Shown here: positions 32,828 through 41,479 of the stretch, piece after piece
Numbering within the stretch: the stretch's first letter is position 1
Layout: every line of letters starts with the position of its first letter
Assembly (NCBI GenBank): GCA_023264875.1
Contig: JAHFUX010000013.1
Location: forward strand, 1 to 42,000
Direction of reading: 5' to 3'
Source: Nitrosarchaeum sp.
Lineage (GTDB): Archaea; Thermoproteota; Nitrososphaeria; Nitrososphaerales; Nitrosopumilaceae
Length of the DNA: 42,000 nt
Translations under genes and position numbers: made by a program
The notes under the pieces: model-generated
Databases searched by the model: none
What the model saw: the letters and a program-made list of their open reading frames with translations, nothing else
What the model was told of the DNA's origin: nothing

Positions 32828-33856
32828 TTATTCTCTAATAACTTGGACTAATTTTTGAATGGGATCTTCCATACTGTTTGAAATTTTTCTTGCTCTTTTT
32901 CTATAATTATCATCAGATGATTCAAAGAATTCTTTGATAATATTGTTGATTTTTTTGGGATTTGTTTCTCTTTTTACAAGATTATTTTTTACTAAATACT
33001 TTTCAACAATATTTGGTACTGCATTATAAGAAATAGTTGGAACTCCAAGTAAAGCCGATTCTGCTGTCATAGTACCTCCTGATCCTAAAAAAACATCAGT
33101 ATTGTCTAACAAATATTTTCCATCAAATGACATTTTCAGAATTTTTGCTTTTTTACCAAATAATTTTCTTAGGTTTTTAATTTGCTCGGCATATCTTCCA
33201 AGAATGACAATATTTTCACCATCAAATTCATTTACAATTTCTTTTATTATTGGAATTATTATTCTTGATTTTTGTATATATGACGCTTGGTCTTCTTCTA
33301 CTCTGATCAGAATATTTTTCTTATGATTGTTTTTAAATGGTAAAGAATCTTTTTGGTTTACACTTCTTTTTATTGTAACCGATGCATCTATTGCTCTATA
33401 TTGAATGATATTTTTTGTGTCTATTCCATATTTTGAAAATTCTTTCTTGGGAATAATCCATGGTATTAATAATTTTTGAATTAAAGGTAATGTTAATTTC
33501 ATTACTGCATTAGCATGTGGCGAATCACAAAATGCAATATGTTTAATCCCCATACCAAATGACACTCTTGCTGCTTCAGGAGAACAGAAACTAATTGCCA
33601 ATTCTGGAGAAAATTTATCAATTAACAAAGATAGTTTCTTTATACGGTTAATACTGGCCTCAAGTTTACCGTATTTTTCACTTCCGCCATGTTTTCCAAC
33701 ACAAACTAGGTCAAAGTTTCGAATTTTTGCAAGTTTTGAGACTTCATCATATGATCGTGAGGTACACAAAACATTATGTTTTTTCCTTAATTTTTCAATC
33801 ATTGGTTCAGAAAACAACAATTGCTTAGGAGTTAGAATATCAATCCATATTTTCAA
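32828..33856 (-). CDS. DUF354 family protein (GT-B-like fold)
   Basis: A 342-residue archaeal protein resembling the DUF354 family, predicted to share the GT-B glycosyltransferase fold. The start MKIWIDILTPKQLLFSEPM is a family signature, followed by LAISFCSPEAARVSFGMGI and IAFCDSPHANAV. The C-terminal half has NIVILGRYAEQIKNL and DNTDVFLGSGGTMTAESALLG, the last looking like a nucleotide-sugar pocket. The substrate is unknown. The start is TTG 33856. A tRNA-Gln and a sugar-dehydrogenase-like gene are downstream on the same strand, and a diverging Rossmann protein is upstream, together hinting at surface glycan or cofactor metabolism. Confidence 0.82.
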   Translation of the reverse strand: MKIWIDILTPKQLLFSEPMIEKLRKKHNVLCTSRSYDEVSKLAKIRNFDLVCVGKHGGSEKYGKLEASINRIKKLSLLIDKFSPELAISFCSPEAARVSFGMGIKHIAFCDSPHANAVMKLTLPLIQKLLIPWIIPKKEFSKYGIDTKNIIQYRAIDASVTIKRSVNQKDSLPFKNNHKKNILIRVEEDQASYIQKSRIIIPIIKEIVNEFDGENIVILGRYAEQIKNLRKLFGKKAKILKMSFDGKYLLDNTDVFLGSGGTMTAESALLGVPTISYNAVPNIVEKYLVKNNLVKRETNPKKINNIIKEFFESSDDNYRKRARKISNSMEDPIQKLVQVIRE

Positions 33857-33920
33857 GTATTTTCCATTATTATGGTAAGTTCAATAAGTTTTTCTTAGTC
33901 TATTACTAGCATTATGTGTA

Positions 33921-35060
33921 ATGGGGGGAGCAAAAGTTGTTGTTTATGGACTTAGTACCGAAGGTTATGCCATTGCATGTCAAATGGCAATAAAGGGAGC
34001 AGATGTATACATTATTGATGAGTCAACACCATCAGCAATTTCTCTAAAAGCAGAAATAGCTAAAACTTACCCAAATGTATCTTCTCTAAAAGAAGATGAA
34101 CCCTTATTGGCTATGGAACCAATTGATGTAGCCATTTCAAAAGCTCAGTATCTCTTCTTTACGCCAAGAATTAGAAAAACAGGTCAAGACATCAAAACTG
34201 AAATTCACTCAAAATTCAAAGATGCTACAACTTCTTTAAAAAAAAATAGTTCTGTAATTTACACTTTACCTACTGGTTTTGGTGGTAACAATGAAAATAT
34301 TTCCCTACTTGAACATGTAACAGGTCTTGAAGTAGGAAAGCAAATTTCTTACTTTTATTATCCTTTAGAAGATCTTAGTCAACAACCAAAGTTTATCGGT
34401 TCTTTTAATGGAAAAGAGGATTCTGTATTGGCTGATCTTTTGACAACTGGAAAAAAAGAAAAAAAATTTGTAGCTATTTCTTCGTCTGAACACTTTCATG
34501 CAATTAATGTATTATCTCGATTTTCTAGCCTTAGTAGTATTCTAGAAGTTTGCAGATACGTACAAGATGATGTTACAAAAAATGATCTTTCTTCAGATGA
34601 TTTTCAAGAAATTTTCTTAGACAACATGGTTAGTGGATTATTTGACCTTAAATCACTAGGTTCCTCATTTGAAGGTGCAAATACCCTCATGTATCTAATC
34701 AATGGAAGTGTCAAGGGAATTGATGGTTATATTAAGAAATTAATTGATGAAATTCGTTTTACATTAAAGAAAAATGATCTAAAAGCCAGCAGAACAAAAA
34801 TTGCATTATCATGGACACTTGATCAACATGAAATGCGTGGAGATAAAATTGAAATGTTACAGAATTTAACTTCAAGATTACGTGACTACATTGGTGATGT
34901 CGAATCTTATGAACATCCTAATTTTGATTTATTTCATAGTGATAAAACTACCATTATTGTAGCATGCTCAAAAATAGATTTTGAAAATATAGAAAAAAAT
35001 AAACAAGATACCAATATTATTGTAATTAAAGCTAATCCCTTATGCGAAATTATTCAATAA
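33921..35060 (+). CDS. Unassigned Rossmann-fold protein upstream of grpE
   Basis: A 379-residue protein with a clear N-terminal Rossmann motif, KVVVYGLSTEGYAIACQMAI, followed by a second strand ending in ADVYIIDES, suggesting NAD(P) or nucleotide-sugar binding. The middle section (YLFFTPRIRKTGQDIKTEI and IYTLPTGFGGNNENISLLE) resembles nucleotide-sugar dehydrogenases in layout, but I do not see their catalytic cysteine motif. The C-terminal half is helical and not recognised. The ATG 33921 is preceded by AT-rich DNA. It ends 26 bases before grpE, so it may be the first gene of the chaperone operon. I do not know its function. Confidence 0.6.
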   Translation: MGGAKVVVYGLSTEGYAIACQMAIKGADVYIIDESTPSAISLKAEIAKTYPNVSSLKEDEPLLAMEPIDVAISKAQYLFFTPRIRKTGQDIKTEIHSKFKDATTSLKKNSSVIYTLPTGFGGNNENISLLEHVTGLEVGKQISYFYYPLEDLSQQPKFIGSFNGKEDSVLADLLTTGKKEKKFVAISSSEHFHAINVLSRFSSLSSILEVCRYVQDDVTKNDLSSDDFQEIFLDNMVSGLFDLKSLGSSFEGANTLMYLINGSVKGIDGYIKKLIDEIRFTLKKNDLKASRTKIALSWTLDQHEMRGDKIEMLQNLTSRLRDYIGDVESYEHPNFDLFHSDKTTIIVACSKIDFENIEKNKQDTNIIVIKANPLCEIIQ

Positions 35061-35086
35061 GAGTATAAATTAGCTAATTGATCATT

Positions 35087-35659
35087 ATGTTTGAATTGTC
35101 AGATGAAAATAATCCAGATGAAATTCCAGTTAATGTAATTTCTGAGAATCAAATCAATGATTCACAAGATGATTTAACACAATCTATCGCTGAAAATCTA
35201 ACTGTTGATCAATTAGAAAATCTTTTGGAAAAAGAAAAACAAAAAGTACAAGATTGTGAAGACAAAATCAAACATGTATTGGCAGATTATCAAAATCTAA
35301 ATAGAAAAACACAATCTGATATTGAAAAAGGTGTAAATACAAAAATTGATGAATTCATGTTAGATTTTTTAAAAATTTATGATGATTTTATACGGGCTAA
35401 ACAAGTATTTACAGAAAGTAAAATCAACACAGAAGGATTGGATTCTATTTTGAAAAATATGGATTCTTTGTTAGTAAAATATAATGTGATTCCTATAGAT
35501 GCATTAGGTGAAATCTTTGATCCGAATTTTCATGAAGCTATATCAATTATTACTGATTCTGAACTAGATGATAATACAATTACAAAAGAACTTAGGAAAG
35601 GATATATTTCTCATAAGAGAGTTATTAGACCGACACTGGTAGAAATATCAAAAAAATAA
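35087..35659 (+). CDS. grpE: Nucleotide exchange factor GrpE
   Basis: Exchanges ADP on DnaK. About 190 residues. An acidic N-terminus leads into a long coiled coil (QLENLLEKEKQKVQDCEDKIK) and then the conserved beta-rich end, FDPNFHEAISIITDSE with a KGYISHKRVIRPTLVEISK tail. The start is probably ATG 35087 (MFELSDE), with an in-frame TTG nine bases upstream at 35078. It is followed 12 bases later by dnaK and then dnaJ, the usual grpE-dnaK-dnaJ order, so the three form one operon. Bacterial-type chaperones are found in some archaea by ancient transfer. Confidence 0.92.
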   Translation: MFELSDENNPDEIPVNVISENQINDSQDDLTQSIAENLTVDQLENLLEKEKQKVQDCEDKIKHVLADYQNLNRKTQSDIEKGVNTKIDEFMLDFLKIYDDFIRAKQVFTESKINTEGLDSILKNMDSLLVKYNVIPIDALGEIFDPNFHEAISIITDSELDDNTITKELRKGYISHKRVIRPTLVEISKK

Positions 35660-35671
35660 GGATGAAATAAA

Positions 35672-37534
35672 ATGGCTAAAATAATAGGAATAGATTTAGG
35701 AACAAGCAATTCTGCGGCTGCAGTAGTAATGGGTGGAAAACCAACCATTATTCCCGCAGCAGAGGGCGCTACAGTAGGCGGTAAAGCATTTCCCTCGGTT
35801 GTAGCATTTACTAAAACCGGTGAACTTTTGGTAGGTGAACCTGCCAGAAGACAAGCTGTAACCAATCCTGACAGTACTATTGCTGCAGCAAAAAGAAAGA
35901 TGGGTACTGATTATACTTTTAAAATTCAAGATAAAAATTACAAACCTCAACAAATTTCAGCATTTATTCTTCAAAAAATAAAAAAAGATGCTGAAGCCTT
36001 CATAGGTGAACCAGTTGAAAAAGCTGTTATCACTGTTCCGGCATATTTTGATGATAACCAACGTCAAGCAACTAAAGACGCCGGAACTATTGCCGGTCTT
36101 GATGTTGTAAGAATAATAAACGAACCAACAGCTGCATCTTTGGCATTTGGATTAGATAAAACAAAAGAAGACATGAAAATTCTTGTATTTGATTTTGGTG
36201 GAGGAACCCTAGATGTTACAATAATGGAAATGGGTGGTGGTGTCTTTGAAGTAATGAGTACTTCTGGTGATACACAATTAGGTGGAACAGATATGGATAA
36301 AGTTGTAATTGATTATGTTCTTGATGAATTTAAGAAAAAAGAGGGAGTTGATCTATCTAAAGATACTACTGCAATGGCTCGAATTAGAGAGGCTGCAGAA
36401 AAAGCAAAGATTGAACTTTCAACAGTTATGGAAACTGACATTAACCTTCCTTTCATTTCACATGATCCTTCATCAGGTGCAAAGAATCTTGAATTACGAA
36501 TAACACGAGCAAAACTTGATGAATTAATTCGACCTATCATTCAACGATGTAAACCTTCTATGGAAAAAGCACTTGAAGACGCTAAACTATCAAAATCTGA
36601 TATTAACAAAATTGTAATGGTTGGAGGACCAACAAGAATGCCATCAGTGAAAAAATTTGTTGGTGAAGTACTTGGAAAAGAACCTGAATCAGGTATAGAT
36701 CCAATGGAAGCAGTGGCAATGGGTGCAGCAATTCAGGCAGGAATTATTGCTGGTGATGTAACCAGTGATATTGTATTACTTGATGTAACTCCATTAACAT
36801 TAGGAATCGAGACTTTGGGTGGAGTAAGAGAACCATTAATTGAAAGAAATACAACAATACCAACATCAAAAAGTAAAGTTTTCACTACTGCAGCAGATAA
36901 TCAAACAGCAGTAACAATCCATGTAGTCCAAGGAGAAAGACCCATGGCAACTGACAATGTTTCTTTGGGAAGTTTTAATCTTACAGATTTACCGCCTGCT
37001 CCAAGGGGTATTCCTCAAATTGAGGTAAAATTTGACATTGATGCAAATGGAATAATCAATGTAGCTGCCAAAGATCTTGGCACAAAAAGAGAAGCAAAAA
37101 TCACCATTTCATCTAACTCGAAATTATCAAAAGAAGAAATTGAAAAACTAAAAGAAGATGCTGAAAAATTCTCTGATGAAGATAAAAAGAAAAAAGAAAA
37201 AATTGATCTAAAAAATGAAGCTGAAAGTTTTATCTATACTGTTGAAAAACTTGTAAATCATGATCTTAAAGATAAAATCTCACAAGAACAGGGAATTAAA
37301 ATCACTGATGCGGTAAAAGAAGTTAAAGAATCACTTGATAAGGAAATTGATGAACTTAAACCAAAACTTGATACTTTAAAATCATTAGTGAATGAAATTA
37401 CAACCGAACTTTACAAAAATGTTGCATCTCAATCTGGTTCAGATCAACAAAATGCTGGAGCAGATAATCAACAAGAACAAAATAATACTCAGCAAAATTC
37501 CGAATCATCTTCAACTGATGAAGCTAAAAACTAA
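35672..37534 (+). CDS. dnaK: Hsp70 chaperone DnaK
   Basis: ATP-driven chaperone for protein folding. At 620 residues it is standard for DnaK. The nucleotide-binding domain starts with [41 protein letters not shown] and [14 protein letters not shown] are signatures. The substrate-binding domain starts near residue 380 ([16 protein letters not shown]), and a glutamine/asparagine-rich tail ends in DEAKN. A weak Shine-Dalgarno, GGATG (35660-35664), ends 7 bases before the ATG, consistent with internal translation in the operon. dnaJ follows 44 bases later. Confidence 0.97.
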   Translation: MAKIIGIDLGTSNSAAAVVMGGKPTIIPAAEGATVGGKAFPSVVAFTKTGELLVGEPARRQAVTNPDSTIAAAKRKMGTDYTFKIQDKNYKPQQISAFILQKIKKDAEAFIGEPVEKAVITVPAYFDDNQRQATKDAGTIAGLDVVRIINEPTAASLAFGLDKTKEDMKILVFDFGGGTLDVTIMEMGGGVFEVMSTSGDTQLGGTDMDKVVIDYVLDEFKKKEGVDLSKDTTAMARIREAAEKAKIELSTVMETDINLPFISHDPSSGAKNLELRITRAKLDELIRPIIQRCKPSMEKALEDAKLSKSDINKIVMVGGPTRMPSVKKFVGEVLGKEPESGIDPMEAVAMGAAIQAGIIAGDVTSDIVLLDVTPLTLGIETLGGVREPLIERNTTIPTSKSKVFTTAADNQTAVTIHVVQGERPMATDNVSLGSFNLTDLPPAPRGIPQIEVKFDIDANGIINVAAKDLGTKREAKITISSNSKLSKEEIEKLKEDAEKFSDEDKKKKEKIDLKNEAESFIYTVEKLVNHDLKDKISQEQGIKITDAVKEVKESLDKEIDELKPKLDTLKSLVNEITTELYKNVASQSGSDQQNAGADNQQEQNNTQQNSESSSTDEAKN

Positions 37535-37578
37535 CAAATTCAACAATTTATACATCAATTACAATTAGAGAATGATTT

Positions 37579-38658
37579 ATGGCTGCAAAACGTGATTATT
37601 ATGAAGTTTTAGGGGTTTCAAAAACATCACCATCTAATGAAATCAAAGCACAATATAGAAAACTAGCGTTAAAATTTCATCCTGATCGTAACAAATCTGC
37701 TGAAGCTGGGGAGCACTTTAAAGAAATTTCTGAGGCGTATGGTGTTCTTTCGGATCCTGAAAAAAGAAAAGTTTACGATCAACATGGTCATGCTGGTGTA
37801 GATGGAAGATATAGCAATGATGATATTTTCCAAGGTGCACGTGATGATTTCAGTGATCTATTTGGAAGAAGTGGCGGATTTGATTCAATTTTTGAATCTA
37901 TCTTTGGTAGAACAGGAGGATCTAGTTATAGACAACAAAGAGGTTCTGATATTCTTTATGAAACTTCCGTAACTCTTGAAGATGTTCTTCATGGTAAAAA
38001 AATGGAAATCAATTTACAAAAAGAAATACGATGTGAAATCTGTAATGGTTCTGGATGTAAACCTGGTACAAAGAAGAATACTTGTTCAACATGTAATGGT
38101 CAAGGTCAGGTACGTAGAAGTAGAAGCATGGGATTTGCATCATTTGTTACAGTAGAACCATGTTCAACATGCAAGGGACAAGGCTCAATCATACAAACAC
38201 CATGTAGTGAATGTAAAGGAAACGGCAAGAAGAAAGGTACCAAAAAAATATCATTTGATATTCCTCCAGGTGTAGATTCTGGAGATTATACTGTTCCAGA
38301 AGAAGGAAATGAAATCCCTGGAGGAATAAATGGAGATTTAATTGTTAGAATTAGAGTTCAATCTCACCAAAAATTCAAAAGAGATGGTATGGACATTTTT
38401 TATGATCAAGATATCTCTATGATTGACGCTACTTTAGGTCGTGAAATCATAGTTCCAACTTTGGATGGAACTGAAAAAATTAAAGTAGAATCTGGCAGTC
38501 AACCAAATACAATCATAAAATTAAAAGGCAGAGGTGTACCACACATGAATTCAAGAAGTAGGGGAGATCAATACATACGAATTGTTGTTAATATTCCAAA
38601 AAAACTTAGTAAACATCAAAAAAATCTTTTAGATGAATTCCAAAAATCTAATGAATAA
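37579..38658 (+). CDS. dnaJ: Hsp40 co-chaperone DnaJ
   Basis: Delivers substrates to DnaK and stimulates its ATPase. The 359 residues have the full type I layout. The J domain carries HPD at 34-36. A Gly/Phe-rich linker (RSGGFDSIFESIFGRTGGSS) follows. The zinc-finger region has four CxxCxGxG motifs: CEICNGSG, CSTCNGQG, CSTCKGQG and CSECKGNG. The C-terminal substrate-binding domain includes DIPPGVDSGDYTVPEEGN and LKGRGVPHMNSRSRGD. It is the third gene of the grpE-dnaK-dnaJ operon. The start is ATG 37579. Confidence 0.97.
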   Translation: MAAKRDYYEVLGVSKTSPSNEIKAQYRKLALKFHPDRNKSAEAGEHFKEISEAYGVLSDPEKRKVYDQHGHAGVDGRYSNDDIFQGARDDFSDLFGRSGGFDSIFESIFGRTGGSSYRQQRGSDILYETSVTLEDVLHGKKMEINLQKEIRCEICNGSGCKPGTKKNTCSTCNGQGQVRRSRSMGFASFVTVEPCSTCKGQGSIIQTPCSECKGNGKKKGTKKISFDIPPGVDSGDYTVPEEGNEIPGGINGDLIVRIRVQSHQKFKRDGMDIFYDQDISMIDATLGREIIVPTLDGTEKIKVESGSQPNTIIKLKGRGVPHMNSRSRGDQYIRIVVNIPKKLSKHQKNLLDEFQKSNE

Positions 38659-38670
38659 TAGGTAATAAAA

Positions 38671-39207
38671 TTGAAAATTGCTTTAGATGTTGATGGTGTA
38701 CTAGCTGATGTAATTGAATCATGGCTAACTTATAGTAATAAAATCAGACCTAGTATTTCTAAAGACGATATAACAAATTGGGATTTTTGGAAGAAATTCA
38801 AAATTAATAGATACGATTTTTATGAAGAGTTAACTTCATGTTGGAAAAATTGGAACTATATTCCTCCAACAGAAGATAATTTGTCAATAACAACACAAAA
38901 TCTTTCAAATTTTGGACAGGTTGATATTGTTACAGCTCGAGAATCTTCAACTGATTCTTTTGTAAAAAATTGGCTTAAACTACACGATGTAACTTATCAA
39001 AATTATGTTTCAGTAATTGATGGCCCAATGAAGGCAGATTTAGATTATGATGTCTTTATTGATGATTCTCCACTCAATGCAATTAAATTTTTAAAACGTA
39101 AAAAAAATGTTTTTCTATACTCACAACCATGGAATCAACATATTTCTGATCAAAATGTTCAAAGAATTTCAACTTTATCTGAAGCTATTGAAAAATTAAA
39201 ATTATGA
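38671..39207 (+). CDS. HAD-superfamily 5'(3')-deoxyribonucleotidase-like protein
   Basis: A 178-residue HAD phosphatase. Motif I is ALDVDGVLAD, with D6 and D8; the last motif is DYDVFIDDSPLNA. DIVTARESSTDSFVKNWL matches motif II and KADLDYD is near motif III. The layout fits 5' nucleotidase deoxy (NT5C) type enzymes that dephosphorylate nucleoside monophosphates; substrate specificity is not proven. The start is TTG, with AGGTA (38660-38664) ending 6 bases before it as a ribosome site. It is 12 bases after dnaJ, so probably read with the chaperone operon. The 3' end overlaps the convergent 57-residue gene by 6 bases. Confidence 0.85.
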   Translation: MKIALDVDGVLADVIESWLTYSNKIRPSISKDDITNWDFWKKFKINRYDFYEELTSCWKNWNYIPPTEDNLSITTQNLSNFGQVDIVTARESSTDSFVKNWLKLHDVTYQNYVSVIDGPMKADLDYDVFIDDSPLNAIKFLKRKKNVFLYSQPWNQHISDQNVQRISTLSEAIEKLKL

Positions 39208-39375
39208 TCTAGTATTCTTGTCAAATTTTCTTATTGTAACTTGATGACCATTTCGTACGTGAGTTATGTGATGAGTATTCAATATTTCTCCAATTTTATC
39301 ATCACTGTAGAATTTTATGTTATAACGCCCTAGAATTTTTTTACAATTACTACAATAAATCTCTCTAAATTCCAT
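39202..39375 (-). CDS. 57-residue protein with one CxxC motif
   Basis: The complement from ATG 39375 gives a 57-residue protein starting MEFREIYCSNCKKILG and ending VTIRKFDKNTRS. A single CxxC and two histidines (THHITH) are visible. It may bind one zinc, possibly as a dimer. The tail is basic. The function is unknown. A TAAAATA-type stretch on the complement around 39402-39408 lies near leaderless distance upstream. It overlaps the HAD gene tail to tail by 6 bases. The cysteine pair and coding-like composition support it. Confidence 0.62.
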   Translation of the reverse strand: MEFREIYCSNCKKILGRYNIKFYSDDKIGEILNTHHITHVRNGHQVTIRKFDKNTRS

Positions 39376-39460
39376 TTTCTATGTAATTGGTTAATCTGAT
39401 GTATTTTAACTAAAACAGTATTAATAAAGAAACTTATTCTAGATTTCAAAAATTTAGATT

Positions 39461-39545
39461 GCGGGAGTAGCCCAGCCTGGTCAAAGGCGTAAGGTTCAGA
39501 TCCTTATCTTCTAGGAGTTCGTGGGTTCAAATCCCACTTCCCGCA
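39461..39545 (+). tRNA. tRNA-Leu (anticodon CAG)
   Basis: The acceptor GCGGGAG pairs with TTCCCGC, and the D arm is GCC...GGC. The anticodon stem TAAGG/CCTTA surrounds loop TTCAGAT, giving CAG at 39497-39499. A long variable arm (TCTTCTAGGAGTTC region) marks a class II tRNA, and the T arm is GTGGG-TTCAAAT-CCCAC. The discriminator is A at 39545, and CCA is not encoded. No intron. It reads CUG leucine codons. Confidence 0.94.
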
Positions 39546-39556
39546 TACAATTATGA

Positions 39557-41464
39557 CTAATTATTTTCCAAAAACTTCTTTATTTTTTCCAAAAGCAGGC
39601 TATTTACCATTTCACCTGATATTTTCCCCCTCAGTTCTTTCATGGCAATTCCCATTAATGGACTAACTGCACGCTCTTTTTGGTTTTGAATAATTTCTTT
39701 GTTATTTATGATAATATTTTCTATAACTTTTTCAAATTCTTCTTTACTGACAGTCTCAATAGATGTATTTTTTATTGCATCTTCAATTGTTTTTGATTTT
39801 CCAGACATAATATTTTCAAATATGATTTCAATTGATTCTTTAGTAATTTTTCCTTTTGTTAAAAATTCAAAAGTTTTTACAATTTCTTCATTTCTTAATA
39901 ATTGAGAATTCAAACCATTTCTTTCTAGATTAGTAATAGTAGAACAAAGAATTGAGGCTATGAAAGTTGGTACTATTGAAGTTTTTTCACAAATTTTTTC
40001 AAAAATTTCTAAATATGGTGAATCAAAAATTTGCTCTGTTAATTGTAAATTCAAATCATATTTTCTTTGCAGCTCATTAAGTGATTCATCCCATGATTTT
40101 GGGATGTTCTTTTTTGTATCCTCTAATTCTTTTTTTGTTATAATAATTGGAGGAATATCTGTTTCAGGATACATCCTTGATGCGCCTGGTCTAGGTCTAA
40201 GAAATACTGTTTCACCAGTTTGAGTAGCTAATCTAGTTTCTGCAGGAACTCCTTTTTTTGCTTGACTTATTCTTTTAATTATAGAATCAATTGCAAAATC
40301 AATTTTTACTAAAGGTGCAGCAATTATTAAAAATGCATCAGTCTCATTGATTTCTAGTATTTTTTTCACAACAGATATGTCACCTTCTTCTATGCCATAA
40401 TTTGGTAATTCATCTGAATGAAAAACTCCTCCAATGCCATAGAATTTTACAATCTGACCAATTTCCTTTCCTAATCTTATTCCTTCATATGGTGAATAAC
40501 CAAACATTCCGGCAAAATTCCTGATTCGAATTGCTTTGATAATTGAGTTATCTCTTAAGGATTTTTGAATAATTTTTGATTCACAATTCTTAAAATTATT
40601 TGTTATATCAAAAACATCGTTATTTTTTGAAATTTCTCCAAAATTAGAATTTTGTAATTTTTCAGCTATCTTGACAAGACCATGTTGTCTTTTAGCCTCA
40701 AATTCTACTACTTTTTCTAATTGGTCTAATTGTTGTACTCCTTTGACTTCAACTACTCCTCCACCATCCCTAACAGAGACGTTGACATCTTGTCGTATTG
40801 AACCAATTCCACGAGTAACCTTTTTTGTACTTCGTAACAATCTACCTAAAGATAATGCAATTTTTTTTATTTTTTTTGAGTCTCCCTCAACAGGTTCTAA
40901 CGCAATTTCAATTAAAGGAACACCAAGACGATCCAAACTGTATTCTCGTATGTCTCCCTTATCTCCAAGCAGTTTTGCGGCATCTTCTTCTAAACAAATT
41001 GATTGAATGCCAATTTTTTCACCGTCAACCTCGATATGTCCTCCTTGAGAAATTAACATAGTTCTCTGAAAACCAGTAGTGTTTGAACCATCAATTACTG
41101 TCTTTCTCATGGGATAGATTTCACTAAAAATATTTGATTCAAGTGCAGATGAAATTACTAGTGCAAGATTTTTTGCATCAATATCTAAATTATGAGGAGG
41201 TTCTTCATCTTGTTCTACCAAACAGCTACTCTCTGGATTGGCGTAATACACTATTGTTTTAGATTTTGAACTCTCAAAAAGAGCTGCTGGATCATATTCA
41301 CCCAATTCACTTTTAACTGCTCTTAATTTTCTTTGAAATTTTATAGTATATTCATCTGATTCAAGTGGTACACAACTACAGAATAATTTTTTGTTAGTAA
41401 ATAATTGCTGATGTATCTCAAGACCTACTTTTAATCCAATATTTTCAATGATAAATTCAAACAT
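39557..41464 (-). CDS. gatE: Glutamyl-tRNA(Gln) amidotransferase subunit E
   Basis: With GatD it converts Glu-tRNA(Gln) to Gln-tRNA(Gln), using ammonia and ATP. About 635 residues. The N-terminal catalytic cradle has GLKVGLEIHQQLFTNKKLFC and GSNTTGFQRTMLISQGG. It continues with a GAD insert around residues 280-400 (DELPNYGIEEGDISVV) and RLATQTGETVFLRPRPGASRMYPETD. The C-terminal YqeY-like tail runs to the end. It lies next to gatD (stop to start 15 bases). Of three possible starts (GTG 41473, ATG 41470, ATG 41464) the last gives the usual MFEF... end. The tRNA-Gln substrate gene is at 32679-32754. Confidence 0.95.
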   Translation of the reverse strand: MFEFIIENIGLKVGLEIHQQLFTNKKLFCSCVPLESDEYTIKFQRKLRAVKSELGEYDPAALFESSKSKTIVYYANPESSCLVEQDEEPPHNLDIDAKNLALVISSALESNIFSEIYPMRKTVIDGSNTTGFQRTMLISQGGHIEVDGEKIGIQSICLEEDAAKLLGDKGDIREYSLDRLGVPLIEIALEPVEGDSKKIKKIALSLGRLLRSTKKVTRGIGSIRQDVNVSVRDGGGVVEVKGVQQLDQLEKVVEFEAKRQHGLVKIAEKLQNSNFGEISKNNDVFDITNNFKNCESKIIQKSLRDNSIIKAIRIRNFAGMFGYSPYEGIRLGKEIGQIVKFYGIGGVFHSDELPNYGIEEGDISVVKKILEINETDAFLIIAAPLVKIDFAIDSIIKRISQAKKGVPAETRLATQTGETVFLRPRPGASRMYPETDIPPIIITKKELEDTKKNIPKSWDESLNELQRKYDLNLQLTEQIFDSPYLEIFEKICEKTSIVPTFIASILCSTITNLERNGLNSQLLRNEEIVKTFEFLTKGKITKESIEIIFENIMSGKSKTIEDAIKNTSIETVSKEEFEKVIENIIINNKEIIQNQKERAVSPLMGIAMKELRGKISGEMVNSLLLEKIKKFLENN

Positions 41465-41479
41465 TAACATCACTCATTT

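Noticed and set aside
29408-33856. Genomic island or integrated element around the surface protein
   Set aside because: A tRNA gene lies nearby, but there is no integrase, no direct repeat of the tRNA end and no change in base composition that I can see.
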